Of a stretch of DNA of 64,000 nucleotides, positions 33,629 through 44,189 are shown one piece after another (position 1 is the stretch's first letter; each line of letters opens with the position of its first letter). The stretch is from Sinorhizobium meliloti 4H41 (GTDB taxonomy: Bacteria; Pseudomonadota; Alphaproteobacteria; Rhizobiales; Rhizobiaceae): positions 1-64,000 of the forward strand of contig NZ_AQWP01000017.1 in the NCBI RefSeq assembly GCF_000375585.1, read 5' to 3'. A program made the translations under genes and the position numbers. A model generated the notes under the pieces. The model was not told the DNA's origin. It did not search any database and saw only the letters and a list, made by a program, of their open reading frames with translations.

Positions 33629-35004
33629 CCCCCTGCGAACTCGGCGTGTGCCGCCAGATACTCATCGACCAGAGGCACGGCGCGCGAATAGGAAAGCACA
33701 AGGGGGTGAGCCATGAGCGCCTGGACCGCAAGATCGCGGCTGCGTTCCCTGATCGCCCGCACGGCCAGCCGTTCGTAGCGCTTCACATTGTGGACGAGCT
33801 GCGACTGCGCTTCCGGCATCGCACCGATCTTCAGCGGCCGGATACCTTCGCCATCGACCACGCAGCTCACCTCCACGACATCGTCGTCCCGCAAGCCTTC
33901 GATTGCGCCTTCGTTGCGCACGTTGAGGCCGGTATAGCAGGGTTTGCCGGTCTCAAGCGCATCGACCAGATTGAGCGCGACGCCGGCATAGCCCTCGCCC
34001 TCCTCTCCCGTCTCCGCGGCGGCAAGGCCTTCGACCAGCCGGTCGGCCTCTTCCATGCTGGGGGCGTCCGTCAGCGCATAATGCATATAGGTGGCGTTGC
34101 GGCGCCGCTCGTAAGCGTAATAGGCGGCGAGCGCCGCATCGGCGCCGGTATTCAGATCCATCGCGCTAAGCCGCGTGATCAGCGCTGCGTTCAGGTCCTT
34201 GACCTCCTCGCCGCGCGTGCGTGCATCGGCCTTGAGCGCCTCGACCGCCTTCTCCGCATAATAGTAGTAGTAGAGATATTCGTTGATCCAGTTGCGCTGG
34301 CTTCTGATGAGGCTCGCATCGAACATGCGCTGCGAGGTGGAGCGAAGAAAGCCGTCGTCATCGAGCAGCGGCTGAAGGACTTCCTTGCCGTCAATCGTCG
34401 CGCGCCTGGTAAAGGACAGATGGTTGAGCCCATAGACCTCGCAGCGCACGTCGTTCTGCTGCACCTTGTGCCAGTGCGCCAGCGCCTCCTGCGCACCGTT
34501 CGCCCCGTCACAGATGCCGACGATACGATGATAGCCCTCGTTCTGCAGCGCCTGAGTCACGAGCCCCGCCGGATTGGTGAAGTTGAACAGCCACGCATCG
34601 GGACTGACCTTCTTCAGGATCTCGGCATATTTCAGAATGACCGGAATGCTGCGGAGGGCCATGGCGAACCCGCCGGGACCGGTGGTTTCCTGACCAAGCA
34701 CCCCGTGGGCCAGGGCGATGCGCTCGTCCTTGATACGCCCATCCTCGTTGCCGGGGCGAACCGTCGTCACCACATAGGCCGCGCCGTCGAGCGCGCGTTC
34801 TGCGTCGGCCGCCATGGTGATCCGGACCGGGGACTGCATACGCCGCGCCAGTTCCTGGCTTATACGCCCGAAAAGCTCGAGTTTGCGCTCGTTGATATCC
34901 TGCAGGCAGATCTCGGTCAGGCCGCTTCTCTCCGCGCGCCTCAGCGCCGAACCGACAAAAAGGGGTGCCCGGACTCCGCCGCCGCCGATCAAGGTCAGTT
35001 TCAT
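33619..35004 (-). CDS. Glycoside hydrolase family 4 (NAD-dependent glycosidase)
   Basis: 461 aa. MKLTLIGGGGVRAPLFVGSAL is the NAD-binding start of GH4; FNFTNPAGLVTQAL, GICDGANGAQ and YGLNHLSF supply the region of the metal-binding Cys (here in ICDG) and His. GH4 enzymes oxidise the substrate at C3 with NAD and need a divalent metal. In phospho-beta-glucosidases the Cys is usually followed by Asn; here it is Asp, so specificity may differ. Because an ABC importer gives an unphosphorylated substrate, a non-phospho glycoside is likely. First gene of the operon, divergent from the GntR gene. Confidence 0.85.
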   Translation of the reverse strand: MKLTLIGGGGVRAPLFVGSALRRAERSGLTEICLQDINERKLELFGRISQELARRMQSPVRITMAADAERALDGAAYVVTTVRPGNEDGRIKDERIALAHGVLGQETTGPGGFAMALRSIPVILKYAEILKKVSPDAWLFNFTNPAGLVTQALQNEGYHRIVGICDGANGAQEALAHWHKVQQNDVRCEVYGLNHLSFTRRATIDGKEVLQPLLDDDGFLRSTSQRMFDASLIRSQRNWINEYLYYYYYAEKAVEALKADARTRGEEVKDLNAALITRLSAMDLNTGADAALAAYYAYERRRNATYMHYALTDAPSMEEADRLVEGLAAAETGEEGEGYAGVALNLVDALETGKPCYTGLNVRNEGAIEGLRDDDVVEVSCVVDGEGIRPLKIGAMPEAQSQLVHNVKRYERLAVRAIRERSRDLAVQALMAHPLVLSYSRAVPLVDEYLAAHAEFAGGWS

Positions 35005-35037
35005 TCTTTACTCCGCCGTTCCGATCGTGGTATCGCT

Positions 35038-35053
35038 ACTGGATATAACCAGT
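35038..35053. promoter_or_regulatory. Candidate operator of the GntR regulator
   Basis: ACTGG-ATATAA-CCAGT is a near-perfect dyad 33 bp before the GH4 start and 163 bp before the GntR start. UTRA-type GntR repressors bind short AT-cored dyads in such divergent regions. Confidence 0.45.
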
Positions 35054-35216
35054 TATGTCAATTCGGGCAGAAGCCGTTTTCCCGGTTCCACTGCCGATCG
35101 CCGGAGTAGTCAGCGGCGCCTGCCGGCGATCCGAAAAGCCGCTTGGTACTTGTCTTCGGTCCGGACAGGTGCAATGCAAAAGAACATCCGGAAACCGGCG
35201 GCTGAAACACGAGAGC

Positions 35217-35990
35217 ATGGCACGACAAGCGAACCTACCGGACGAAAGCCCAATCGATCGCAACCATCCGGATGCGCTTTACGCGCAGCTGCGAAACCTA
35301 CTGAAAGGCATGATCGAGCGGCGCGAGCTGTCGGTGAACGACAAGCTCCCTTCCGAGCGGGAGCTGGTGGCCACCTACGGCGTCAGCCGCATCACCGTGC
35401 GCCAGGCGATCAAGGAACTCGAAAATCTCGGCTACCTGCAGACGCGGCCCGGAAAGGGCATCTACGTCACAGCGCCCGCGCCGTTTTACGAACTGGAAGT
35501 CGTTCGCAGCTTCACCCAGACGGCCCATGCAAACAATCGCAAGCCCGGCATGCGGCTCCTCAAGGCGGAGATCGTCCGGGCCGATCCGGAGGTCGCAAGA
35601 CCGCTTTCGCTGCCGACCGGCGCCGAAGTGGTCTTTCTCGAGAGGCTGCGCCTTCTCGACGACTTACCGGTGGTCGTGCAGCGGGACTGGTTCTCCGCCT
35701 CGCTCGCGCCCGGCATTCTCGACATCGACTGGACGGTCGAGAACAGGTCGCTTTACGGCGAATTCGAGAACCGCTACGGCATCGTCCCGACGCGCGGACA
35801 ATCGACCTTGAGCGCGCGGCTTGCATCCGACCTGGAGGCGTCCCTGCTCCAACTCGAGCGGCCGGCGGCCGTCCTGACGCTCGATCAGATCGCCTATGAC
35901 AATCACAACCGTACCGTCAATATCAGCGCGGCAGCCTATCATCCGACGCGCTATCCGCTTTCGCTGAGGCAGTCGCACCGGCGCTTCTAG
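35217..35990 (+). CDS. GntR family regulator with UTRA domain (HutC subfamily)
   Basis: 257 aa. Residues ~15-80 are the winged helix: YAQLRNLLKGMIERRELSVNDKLPSERELVATYGVSRITVRQAIKELENLGYLQTRPGKGIYV. The UTRA effector domain (residues ~90-250) binds a sugar phosphate or related ligand. Divergent from the glycoside operon and very likely its repressor. The start at 35217 is where the domain begins; in-frame upstream sequence is not homologous. Confidence 0.88.
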   Translation: MARQANLPDESPIDRNHPDALYAQLRNLLKGMIERRELSVNDKLPSERELVATYGVSRITVRQAIKELENLGYLQTRPGKGIYVTAPAPFYELEVVRSFTQTAHANNRKPGMRLLKAEIVRADPEVARPLSLPTGAEVVFLERLRLLDDLPVVVQRDWFSASLAPGILDIDWTVENRSLYGEFENRYGIVPTRGQSTLSARLASDLEASLLQLERPAAVLTLDQIAYDNHNRTVNISAAAYHPTRYPLSLRQSHRRF

Positions 35991-36034
35991 CCAGAGCACT
36001 TCCGGGAAACGTCCAATACCGCCCGGCGCCGATC

Positions 36035-37354
36035 TCAATCTTCCCGGAAGGCATGCCGCATCTGGTCGGTAAGGGGCTTGGTCAGATAGGAGATCACCGT
36101 CCGGTCGGCGATCTTGATGAACACCTCGGCCGGCATGCCCGGATAGAGCGAAAGGCCCTTCAGCTTGGCGAGGCTCTCCGCTTTCGGCCGGATGCGCAGC
36201 GGGTAGTAGCTGGCGCCGGTGCGCTCGTCCGTGACGAGATCAGGAGCGACGGTCACGACTTCGGCTTCGACCTCCGGCGTGGTGCGCTGGTTGAAGGCGC
36301 TGAAGCGGATTTCGACCGGCTGGCCGACACGGATCTGGTCGATGTCGTGGGTCGCTACCTTGGCCTCGACCGTCAGGTCCTCGGCCTCGGGCACGACAAG
36401 CATCAGCGTTTCGCCAGGATTGATGACGCCGTTGACGGTATGGATCGCCAGTTGGTAAATGCGCCCGGGAAGCGGCGCGGTGATATCGAGGCGGCGCAGC
36501 TGGTCGGTCGCGGCGGTGCGGCGCTCCTCATATTCGGCGATCTTCGCCTCGACGTCCGTCAGTTCCTTCGATATCTCGCTGCGCCGGTCCTCGTCCAGCT
36601 GCAGGATCTGCAGGTCGATCTCGCTCGACTTGCCGCGCGCCTGGGCCCGGGCGGCGATGTGCCTGCCGCGCCCACCCTCCAGCTCCGCCCGCTGGCGCTT
36701 CAGCGTCGTTACCCGCTGCATAGGCACGAGCCCCTGGCCGAAAAGCGAATCGACTCCGGTCAGCTCCTCCGCAATCAGCTTCAGCGCCTCCTCGATCGCG
36801 TTCAACTGCACCGTGAGCCCTTCGACCTCATCGGCGAGCTGCGCCTTTCTCGATTCGAGCTGTCCCTTCATGCCGGAAAGCGCCGACCGGCGGCTGTCAA
36901 AGAGCCGCTGTTCGCCCTCTATGAGCTTCGCCGCCGCCGTGCCGGGGATGAACTCGGCAAGATCCTCCTCGATTTCGAAGGATGCGGCGCCGATCCGCTC
37001 CGCCTGCAGCCGGGCGCGTCGGGCGTAGAACTGCGCCAGCGTGCTTTCGATGATCGCCAGATTGGCGCGCACGGTCGTACCGTCCAGGCGGATCAGCACC
37101 TGGCCCGCCTCGACCCGATCGCCTTCCTTGACCAGGAGTTCGCCGACGATGCCACCGGTCAGATGCTGGACTTTCTTGACGTTGTCGTCGACGATCACGA
37201 CGCCGCCGGCAACGATGGCGCTCGACAGCTCCGTCGTCGCGGCCCAGCCGCCGACGCCGGCAACGAGGGCGAGCGCAAGGACCGAGACGCCGATCAAATG
37301 GCGGGAGAGCGACCGACGTGCAGTCGGCTTCTGCTGCTGGATCCAGCCCTTCAT
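36035..37354 (-). CDS. Type I secretion periplasmic adaptor (HlyD family)
   Basis: 439 aa. One N-terminal membrane anchor (residues ~21-41), a lipoyl-like half GEMLVKEGDRVEAGQVLIRLDGT, a long coiled-coil hairpin (residues ~95-290, rich in Glu, Leu, Arg and Gln) and the C-terminal beta-barrel ending SYLTKPLTDQMRHAFRED, as in PrtE/PrsE/HlyD. Links the ABC ATPase to an outer-membrane TolC channel not encoded here. Its ATG overlaps the ATPase stop. The GntR gene ends 44 bp away, convergent. Confidence 0.9.
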   Translation of the reverse strand: MKGWIQQQKPTARRSLSRHLIGVSVLALALVAGVGGWAATTELSSAIVAGGVVIVDDNVKKVQHLTGGIVGELLVKEGDRVEAGQVLIRLDGTTVRANLAIIESTLAQFYARRARLQAERIGAASFEIEEDLAEFIPGTAAAKLIEGEQRLFDSRRSALSGMKGQLESRKAQLADEVEGLTVQLNAIEEALKLIAEELTGVDSLFGQGLVPMQRVTTLKRQRAELEGGRGRHIAARAQARGKSSEIDLQILQLDEDRRSEISKELTDVEAKIAEYEERRTAATDQLRRLDITAPLPGRIYQLAIHTVNGVINPGETLMLVVPEAEDLTVEAKVATHDIDQIRVGQPVEIRFSAFNQRTTPEVEAEVVTVAPDLVTDERTGASYYPLRIRPKAESLAKLKGLSLYPGMPAEVFIKIADRTVISYLTKPLTDQMRHAFRED

Positions 37355-39099
37355 TGCTTCGCCTCCTGCCCTTCCGTAACGACTTTCAGGGCATTCTGTC
37401 GCTCCACCTGTTGCGGGCGAAGCACCTGGCCGAGAACCTGCTCCTTCGGCCCGAAGGCCTGCATGCGACCCTCGTTCATCATCAGCACGAGATCGACGCT
37501 TGCAAGCGCGCTCGGCCGATGGGCGACGACGATGACGATGCCGCCGCGGCTGCGCACGCTCATGATCGCTTCGCTCAGCGCCTGCTCGCCCTCCGCATCG
37601 AGATTGGAATTCGGCTCGTCGAGAACGACGAGGAAGGGATCGCGGTAAAGGGCCCTCGCCAGAGCCACCCGTTGCCGCTGGCCGGCCGAAAGCGTCATGC
37701 CGCCATCGCCGATCTCGGTGTCATAGCCGTTCGGCAGGCGCAGGATCAGATCGTTGACACGCGCCGCCTTCGCGGCGGCGACGATCGCCTCCGATGTCGC
37801 GTCTTCGGCAAAGCGGCAGATGTTCTGCGCGATCGTCCCGGCGAACAGTTCCACGTCCTGCGGCAGGTATCCGACATGTTTGCCGAGCGCGTCGCTGTCC
37901 CACTGGTCGAGCGCCGCGCCGTCGAGCCGAACGGAACCGCGATAGGCGGGCCAGATTCCGAGGATGGCGCGCGCCAAAGACGATTTTCCCGAGGCACTCG
38001 GGCCGATCACGCCGACGGCTCCGCCGGCACGGACGGTGAAGTTCACATCAGAGACGATGAGGCGCTGTGCCGCAGGCGGACCGCTTGCCAGCCCCTCGAC
38101 CGTGAGGCGTTCGCGCGGGTCCGGAAGCTGGAGCGGCGCGTCGGCCTCCGGCAGGGCTTTGAGCAATTCCTTGAGACGCTGCCAGCTCTGACGTGCCGCG
38201 ACAAGACCGCGCCAGTTGCCGATCGCAAGTTCCACGGGCGCAAGAGCCCGGGCCGTCAGGATCGAGCCGGCGATGATGATGCCGGGCGAAGCTTCGCCGC
38301 GGATCACCAGAACGGCGCCGGCCGCCAGAACGCCGGATTGCAGCGCCATGCGGAAAACCTTCGACAACGCGCCATAGCCGTTGCCGATGTCGGACGTACG
38401 CCGGTTCTCGTCGCGGAATTCCGTATTGCGGCGCTCCCACAGCGCGGTGAGCCGCGCGGACATGCCCATGGCATGCACCACTTCGGCATTGCGCTGGGAC
38501 GCCTGAGCGAAGGCGTTGCGCAGCCCTCCGGCTTCGGACGCTTTCTTGGCAGGCGCCTGCGTGCCGCGGTTGGTGAGATAGGTGAGCAACGTCAGGATCA
38601 ACCCGCCGATGATCGCGATCAACCCGATGACCGGGTGAAAAAGAAAGCAAATCGCGATGTAGAAAGGCAGCCAGGGCAGGTCGAAGAGCGCGGCCGGACC
38701 GACGCCCGACAGGAACGACCGGACCTGATCGAAGTCGCGCAGCGCCTGGAGGCCGTCTCCCTGCATTCTGAGCTTCAACGGCGCCTTCACGATGGCGCGG
38801 TAGATGCGTCCGTTCAGGCTCTCGTCGAGGGCGCCGGCGATGCGTACCAGCATCCGCCCGCGGATGAGCTCGAAGGCTCCCTGAAAGGCATAGAGCAACA
38901 GCGCGAGGAGAGAGAGGGCAATCAACGACGGAATGCTGCGGCTCGGCAGGATCCGGTCGTAGACTTCGAGCATGAAGAACGAACCGGTGAGATAGAGAAG
39001 ATTGACGAGCGCGCTGGCGATGCCGACGCCGATAAAGGCCGCCCGGCAATCGCGTAGTGCGGCGGCTGGATCGGCATTCCTGCCCTTGGATGTAGCCAT
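37351..39099 (-). CDS. Type I secretion ABC transporter, permease/ATPase (PrtD/PrsD type)
   Basis: 582 aa. Transmembrane domain (residues ~15-300, SALVNLLYLTGSFFMLEVYDRILPSRSIPSLIAL is the PrtD-family start) fused to an ATPase with GPSASGKSS (Walker A), LSAGQRQRVALARALY (signature, Ala replacing the usual first Gly) and FLVVLDEPNSNLD (Walker B). No C39 peptidase domain, so it fits export of RTX proteins with an uncleaved C-terminal signal. A GTG at 39111 is an alternative start. No RTX gene is adjacent; a candidate cargo is the metalloprotease at 59017. Confidence 0.9.
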   Translation of the reverse strand: MATSKGRNADPAAALRDCRAAFIGVGIASALVNLLYLTGSFFMLEVYDRILPSRSIPSLIALSLLALLLYAFQGAFELIRGRMLVRIAGALDESLNGRIYRAIVKAPLKLRMQGDGLQALRDFDQVRSFLSGVGPAALFDLPWLPFYIAICFLFHPVIGLIAIIGGLILTLLTYLTNRGTQAPAKKASEAGGLRNAFAQASQRNAEVVHAMGMSARLTALWERRNTEFRDENRRTSDIGNGYGALSKVFRMALQSGVLAAGAVLVIRGEASPGIIIAGSILTARALAPVELAIGNWRGLVAARQSWQRLKELLKALPEADAPLQLPDPRERLTVEGLASGPPAAQRLIVSDVNFTVRAGGAVGVIGPSASGKSSLARAILGIWPAYRGSVRLDGAALDQWDSDALGKHVGYLPQDVELFAGTIAQNICRFAEDATSEAIVAAAKAARVNDLILRLPNGYDTEIGDGGMTLSAGQRQRVALARALYRDPFLVVLDEPNSNLDAEGEQALSEAIMSVRSRGGIVIVVAHRPSALASVDLVLMMNEGRMQAFGPKEQVLGQVLRPQQVERQNALKVVTEGQEAKQ

Positions 39100-39356
39100 G
39101 AACTCAGGCACCGGCTGATATCTCGCTATCGGGTTTCAGGTGCATGCGGCTCCTTTTCTCTTCATCCGCCGCCGAACACCGCAGACCGGCCATCCGCATC
39201 GACGCTTTTTTGTCCCGTTGTCTGGATCGTGCCGGCTCATACTTCCAAAGCTCGCAAGGAAGAGTTGTTCCCGAAAATATAATGATGTACGCCAAACTTG
39301 CTTAATTGACTACCGGTCACTGCGAATCCCGCGCTTTGCCGCCGGCACTCGCGCCA

Positions 39357-39695
39357 TCACTCCATCGAAGCTGCGGCCTCCGCCAGAGGGGCGGACACGG
39401 TCGGAGGGATGGGCTCGACCGCCGCTGCCAGAGGGCTTCCCTCGATGCTGCCGCCCCTTCCCCATGTCGCGGCAAGGCTCATCAGTTCCTCCATTTCCCG
39501 CCGGAGCCGATGCCATGCCAGGATCTCGTCCGCGTGCGTCGCATTGGTGCGCGGATCATAGAAGCGGCCTATCTCGTCGCCGGCGCTCCTGCGGGCGGCC
39601 TCGAGCCGCCCCTTCAAGGCGCCCGCCTCCTCCTTCAGCGAAAAATACCGGCGCATTACCGCAATCAGGGCAAGATCGTTCGGACTGGCGTTCAC
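39357..39695 (-). CDS. Hypothetical protein
   Basis: 112 aa, not recognised. Helical and charged (FSLKEEAGALKGRLEAARRSAGDEIGRF ... WHRLRREMEELMSLAATW), then an Ala/Pro-rich tail. The GTG at 39695 is preferred to the ATG two codons upstream because GGAGG lies seven bases before the GTG and only one base before the ATG. Upstream of the secretion genes on the same strand, 257 bp away; I see no link to them. Confidence 0.55.
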   Translation of the reverse strand: MNASPNDLALIAVMRRYFSLKEEAGALKGRLEAARRSAGDEIGRFYDPRTNATHADEILAWHRLRREMEELMSLAATWGRGGSIEGSPLAAAVEPIPPTVSAPLAEAAASME

Positions 39696-39822
39696 AAGCA
39701 TTCCTCCGCGCAATTTCTTCAGCCCGACGGCGCAGGGACTCGCGGCCGGCAGGGCCGGCCCCAATTGCCCAAGACTTTGGCACTTTTCCGGCAAGGCGGG
39801 AGAAAATGCGGCGCACGAAAAA

Positions 39823-39855
39823 GAACGACCCGGCGGAATATCCGCCGGGTCGTTC
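39823..39855 (-). terminator. Strong rho-independent terminator of the DUF475 gene
   Basis: GAACGACCCGGCGGA-ATA-TCCGCCGGGTCGTTC is a perfect 15-bp stem. In the minus direction it is followed by TTTTTCG. It lies 53 bp beyond the DUF475 stop. Confidence 0.85.
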
Positions 39856-39907
39856 CTCGTCCTGATGAGACCTTTCGGCCGGATGGATCCAATGACCCGT
39901 GCTTGGC

Positions 39908-41005
39908 TCAGGCCTCGAGGCGTCTGCGCCCGCCCGTGTCGCCCTCGACCTGCTCCATTTCCCGCCTGTTGTGCCGGATCGAAGACCAGAGCGAAAGACC
40001 GATGAGGCCCGCCCCGCCGAGGCCGGTAATGACTTCGGGAATGTGGATCAGCGTCTGGAAGTACATGACCACTGAAAGGATCAGGATAGCGTAGAAAGCG
40101 CCGTGCTCCAGGTAACGGTATTCACTGAGCGTGCCCTTCTCGACCAGCATGATCGTCATGGAGCGGACATACATCGCCCCGATGCCGAGCCCGATGGCGA
40201 TGATGAAAAGGTTCTGGGTCAAAGCGAAAGCGCCGATCACCCCGTCGAAGGAAAAGCTGGCGTCGAGCACTTCCAGATAAAGGAAAGCCCCGAAGCCCCC
40301 CTTCGCCGCGGCGCTCATCGTCTGCTGCGAGGCGTCGAGCAGACCGCCGATCACCTCGACGGCCAGGAAGGTGAGGAGGCCGTAAACGCAGGCATGAACG
40401 AAGACCACGGCTTCTTCCGCTTCGAGCAGCCTCGAAAAGCCGAGTATGAGCGCCAGCACGAAGGCAATTTCGACGCCTTTGATGGTCGCAAAGCGTGCCA
40501 TCCGGCTCTCCAGCCATGCAATCCAGTGAACGTCCTTCTCATGATCGAAGAAATAGGTGAGACCGACCATCATCAGGAACGTACCGCCGAATGCGGCGAT
40601 CGGCAGATGCGCCTCGTGCATGATCCGGGAATATTCCTCGGGCCGGGCGGCTGCGAGAATTACGGCATCGATCGGACCGATACCCGCGGCGATGACCACG
40701 ATCAGCAGCGGAAAGACGATACGCATCCCGAAAACGGCGATGAGGATGCCCCAGGTCAGGAAGCGTTGCTGCCAGACGGGAGTCATGTCCTTGAGCTTGT
40801 TGGCATTGACGATGGCGTTGTCGAAGGACAACGAGATTTCCAGGACGGCAAGCACGGTGCAGATGAAGAACACCGTCATCATTCCGCCGATGGTGCCGGT
40901 CGACTGCCAGCCGAGCCATCCGCCGAGCAAAAGCCCGGCAGCCGTAACGATGAACGCCCATTTGAAATAACCGAGGGCGGTTGTCTGTGTGCTGGATCCG
41001 GTCAT
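39908..41005 (-). CDS. DUF475 / TerC-like integral membrane protein
   Basis: 365 aa with about nine hydrophobic spans. EISLSFDNAIVNANKLKDMTPVWQQRFLTWGILIAVFGMRIVFPLLIV and LDASFSFDGVIGAFALTQNLFIIAIGLGIGAMYVRSMTIMLV contain the paired SFDNA/SFDGV acidic motifs of the TerC superfamily, thought to take part in metal or tellurite homeostasis at the membrane. GGGGAGG seven bases before 41005 sets the start. Stands alone between the small hypothetical gene and the DUF982 cluster. Confidence 0.85.
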   Translation of the reverse strand: MTGSSTQTTALGYFKWAFIVTAAGLLLGGWLGWQSTGTIGGMMTVFFICTVLAVLEISLSFDNAIVNANKLKDMTPVWQQRFLTWGILIAVFGMRIVFPLLIVVIAAGIGPIDAVILAAARPEEYSRIMHEAHLPIAAFGGTFLMMVGLTYFFDHEKDVHWIAWLESRMARFATIKGVEIAFVLALILGFSRLLEAEEAVVFVHACVYGLLTFLAVEVIGGLLDASQQTMSAAAKGGFGAFLYLEVLDASFSFDGVIGAFALTQNLFIIAIGLGIGAMYVRSMTIMLVEKGTLSEYRYLEHGAFYAILILSVVMYFQTLIHIPEVITGLGGAGLIGLSLWSSIRHNRREMEQVEGDTGGRRRLEA

Positions 41006-41295
41006 GGGCGAACCTCCCCTCCACGCGCTGTGGAAGCGTGGGCGAAAGGGAGATTTCCGGAGACGAAAAAACGCACGGCCGTATGGGCACATGCGTGAGG
41101 CATGAGATCAGTTTTCATGGTAGCTATATCCGCCGGCGTGACTTGCTGGCGGTACCGACATCACGAGAGCGCCGTAAACTCTCGCCAGAGGGGCCCGGCA
41201 CCAATGTTCATCCCGCATTCCGATGTCCAAGAGCGGGACGTCTCTTACTTAGCGATGCCGCGCCTTGCGTCAAGGGGCAGGCGCGTGCTCGCAGC

Positions 41296-41321
41296 GGAAC
41301 CAAAAGCCCGTTTCCCAAGTT
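41296..41321 (+). promoter_or_regulatory. Candidate EcfG promoter of the DUF982 cluster
   Basis: GGAAC (41296-41300), 19 bases, TT (41320-41321, in AAGTTT). First DUF982 ATG at 41360. Confidence 0.5.
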
Positions 41322-41359
41322 TCATTTCCAGCCGGCAACAACCCCGCGAGGCTAGCGTC

Positions 41360-41611
41360 ATGCATTGTTTCTGGTGGGATAAGAGTGTCGAATTGGAACT
41401 CGGAACCGAGGGCAAATATCGCGACGTGAAAAGCACGCGCGAGGCCGTAGAATGCCTGTTGCAGCGATGGCCGCGCCGGGATGGCCCGGCCCTGGCCGCA
41501 GCCAAGCGCGTATGCCTCCAGGCTCTGGACGGCAAGGTAAAGACCGAAAGGGCCCGCAGGGCGTTTATAAAGGCAGCGGAAGAGGCACATATTTCGATCC
41601 GCAGCCATTAG
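41360..41611 (+). CDS. DUF982 protein 1
   Basis: 83 aa. Typical of DUF982: a short beta region, then VKSTREAVECLLQRWPRRDGPALAAAKRVCLQALDGKVKTERARRAFIKAAEEAHISI. First of three tandem homologues; a fourth lies at 44796-45056. Family is almost confined to rhizobia and function is unknown. An earlier in-frame open stretch lies within repeats and promoter sequence and is rejected as coding. Confidence 0.8.
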   Translation: MHCFWWDKSVELELGTEGKYRDVKSTREAVECLLQRWPRRDGPALAAAKRVCLQALDGKVKTERARRAFIKAAEEAHISIRSH

Positions 41612-41720
41612 ACCAGGACAATTCAGATTCCAACGCGTCGAAAGACGCGGTCGATCGAGTTTCGGAGTGGGACGCGGGAGGCGCGGTGCTGGCGGCCTTC
41701 GGATTGGGCGAGGAAGAACG

Positions 41721-42002
41721 ATGTACGAGATTCCATGGAGCAAGCCCGTCAATATCAACATGCTCGACGGCAGGTGCCGCACGGTTGTCGGCCCGCTCGA
41801 CGCGATGCACTGCCTGCAAAGCGAATGGCCGGTGCGGGACGGCGCCTATTACGGTTGCGCCATCCGTGCATGCAATGCGGCGCTCAAGCGCAGAAAGAGG
41901 CCGGAAGATGCGCGGGCTGCTTTCATCGCCGCTTTGCGGGAGGCCTTTCTGACGGTCGTGCCGCTGCAGGAGGAAGGTCATGGACCCCGGCCCTTGGAAT
42001 GA
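41721..42002 (+). CDS. DUF982 protein 2
   Basis: 93 aa; VVGPLDAMHCLQSEWPVRDGAYYGCAIRACNAALKRRKRPEDARAAFIAALREAFLTV matches the neighbouring DUF982 proteins, especially the W-P-[RV]-x-D/H-G core and the A-R-x-A-F-I-A-A end. AGGAAG precedes the ATG at 41721. Ends inside the start of the third copy (23-base overlap). Confidence 0.8.
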   Translation: MYEIPWSKPVNINMLDGRCRTVVGPLDAMHCLQSEWPVRDGAYYGCAIRACNAALKRRKRPEDARAAFIAALREAFLTVVPLQEEGHGPRPLE

Positions 42003-42228
42003 ATGCGTCCCCGTGCGGATGCCCGATGATCCGCAGATCCACATGGTGTCGAACACCCGACAGGCGGTCGAGTTGCTGACGAAGCGGTGGCCGGTCAGCC
42101 ACGGCCAGGCTTACCAGGCGGCAATCGACATCTGCATGGCGGTGCTCGAACGCGAGTCCCCCGCCTATGTCGCGCGGGCGGCCTTCGTCGCTGCCGCGAA
42201 AGAGGCGCAGGTCAATATCGTAAGCTGA
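41980..42228 (+). CDS. DUF982 protein 3
   Basis: 82 aa; MVSNTRQAVELLTKRWPVSHGQAYQAAIDICMAVLERESPAYVARAAFVAAAKEAQVNI. Third tandem copy, with its start overlapping the second gene, so the pair is translationally coupled; GGAGGAAGGTC precedes the ATG. Confidence 0.8.
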   Translation: MDPGPWNECVPVRMPDDPQIHMVSNTRQAVELLTKRWPVSHGQAYQAAIDICMAVLERESPAYVARAAFVAAAKEAQVNIVS

Positions 42229-42331
42229 CCGATATATGAGCGGGAGGACACCGCATGCGGCTTCCCGCGCGCACCCCCGATTCAACGTGCCTACGAAGCG
42301 TTGCGCGCCTGACGGAGCTTGGCGTCGAATG

Positions 42332-42356
42332 GGAACTCTTCGCCTGCTTGCGTGTT
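42332..42356 (+). promoter_or_regulatory. Candidate EcfG promoter of the iron permease gene
   Basis: GGAAC (42332-42336), 18 bases, TT (42355-42356, in TGTT). ATG at 42388. Confidence 0.55.
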
Positions 42357-42387
42357 GATCAGCGGATCAACAAACGTGGGATATCCG

Positions 42388-42810
42388 ATGCCAAAGGCCA
42401 ATGGTTTCAGCAGGTTTGCAAGTACGGTGGCGGAGTATGCCGGGCGCCCCGCCGTCTTTGTCCTCGCCCTTGTATTGATAGCCGTATGGGCCCTCACAGG
42501 TCCGATCTTCGGTTTCTCCCAGACGTGGCAACTCGTCGTCAATACCGGCACGACGATCGTCACCTTCCTGATGGTCTTCGTCCTTCAGAACACGCAGAAC
42601 CGGGACGGCCGGGCGCTTCAGACGAAGCTCGACGAGCTCATTCTGACCAGCTCGGCTGAGAACCGTTACGTAGGCATTGAAAGGCTCGACGAGAAAGAGC
42701 TGAAACGCCTGGGCGAGATACTCCAGCAGCACGCTCACGACGCAGACGATCATACGCTTCGGGAAAAGGTCGCGGACGTTCTCAGCCGGCGCCCGCCGGC
42801 CCGGAGCTAG
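42388..42810 (+). CDS. Low-affinity iron permease family protein
   Basis: 140 aa. FSRFASTVAEYAGRPAVFVLALVLIAVWALTGPIFGFSQTWQLVVNTGTTIVTFLMVFVLQNTQNRDGRALQTKLDELI is the signature of the bacterial low-affinity iron permease (Fet4-like) family, with two membrane spans (residues ~20-40 and ~50-70). In bacteria actual iron transport is not well shown. The start at 42388 is preferred over upstream ATGs because it follows the candidate promoter and matches the family start. Confidence 0.85.
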   Translation: MPKANGFSRFASTVAEYAGRPAVFVLALVLIAVWALTGPIFGFSQTWQLVVNTGTTIVTFLMVFVLQNTQNRDGRALQTKLDELILTSSAENRYVGIERLDEKELKRLGEILQQHAHDADDHTLREKVADVLSRRPPARS

Positions 42811-42815
42811 GCGTC

Positions 42816-42840
42816 GGAACCAAAACACACCGCATCCGTT
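42816..42840 (+). promoter_or_regulatory. Candidate EcfG promoter of the 123-aa gene and SDR gene
   Basis: GGAAC (42816-42820), 16 bases, CGTT (42837-42840). Consensus match, beginning five bases after the iron permease stop. First ATG at 42914. Confidence 0.6.
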
Positions 42841-42847
42841 TGCCTGA

Positions 42848-44064
<1,217 letters not shown>

Positions 44065-44189
44065 TCCCTCCCCTCGTCACCGATCATGATCGACAAGAAT
44101 GCGTTCCGCGCTCGCTCGCCGGCCGTCTTTCCCGGTCTCGCCCGAGATGCGTTCCCCTCGCGACACTTCCACACGCAAAGCCGCACAGG

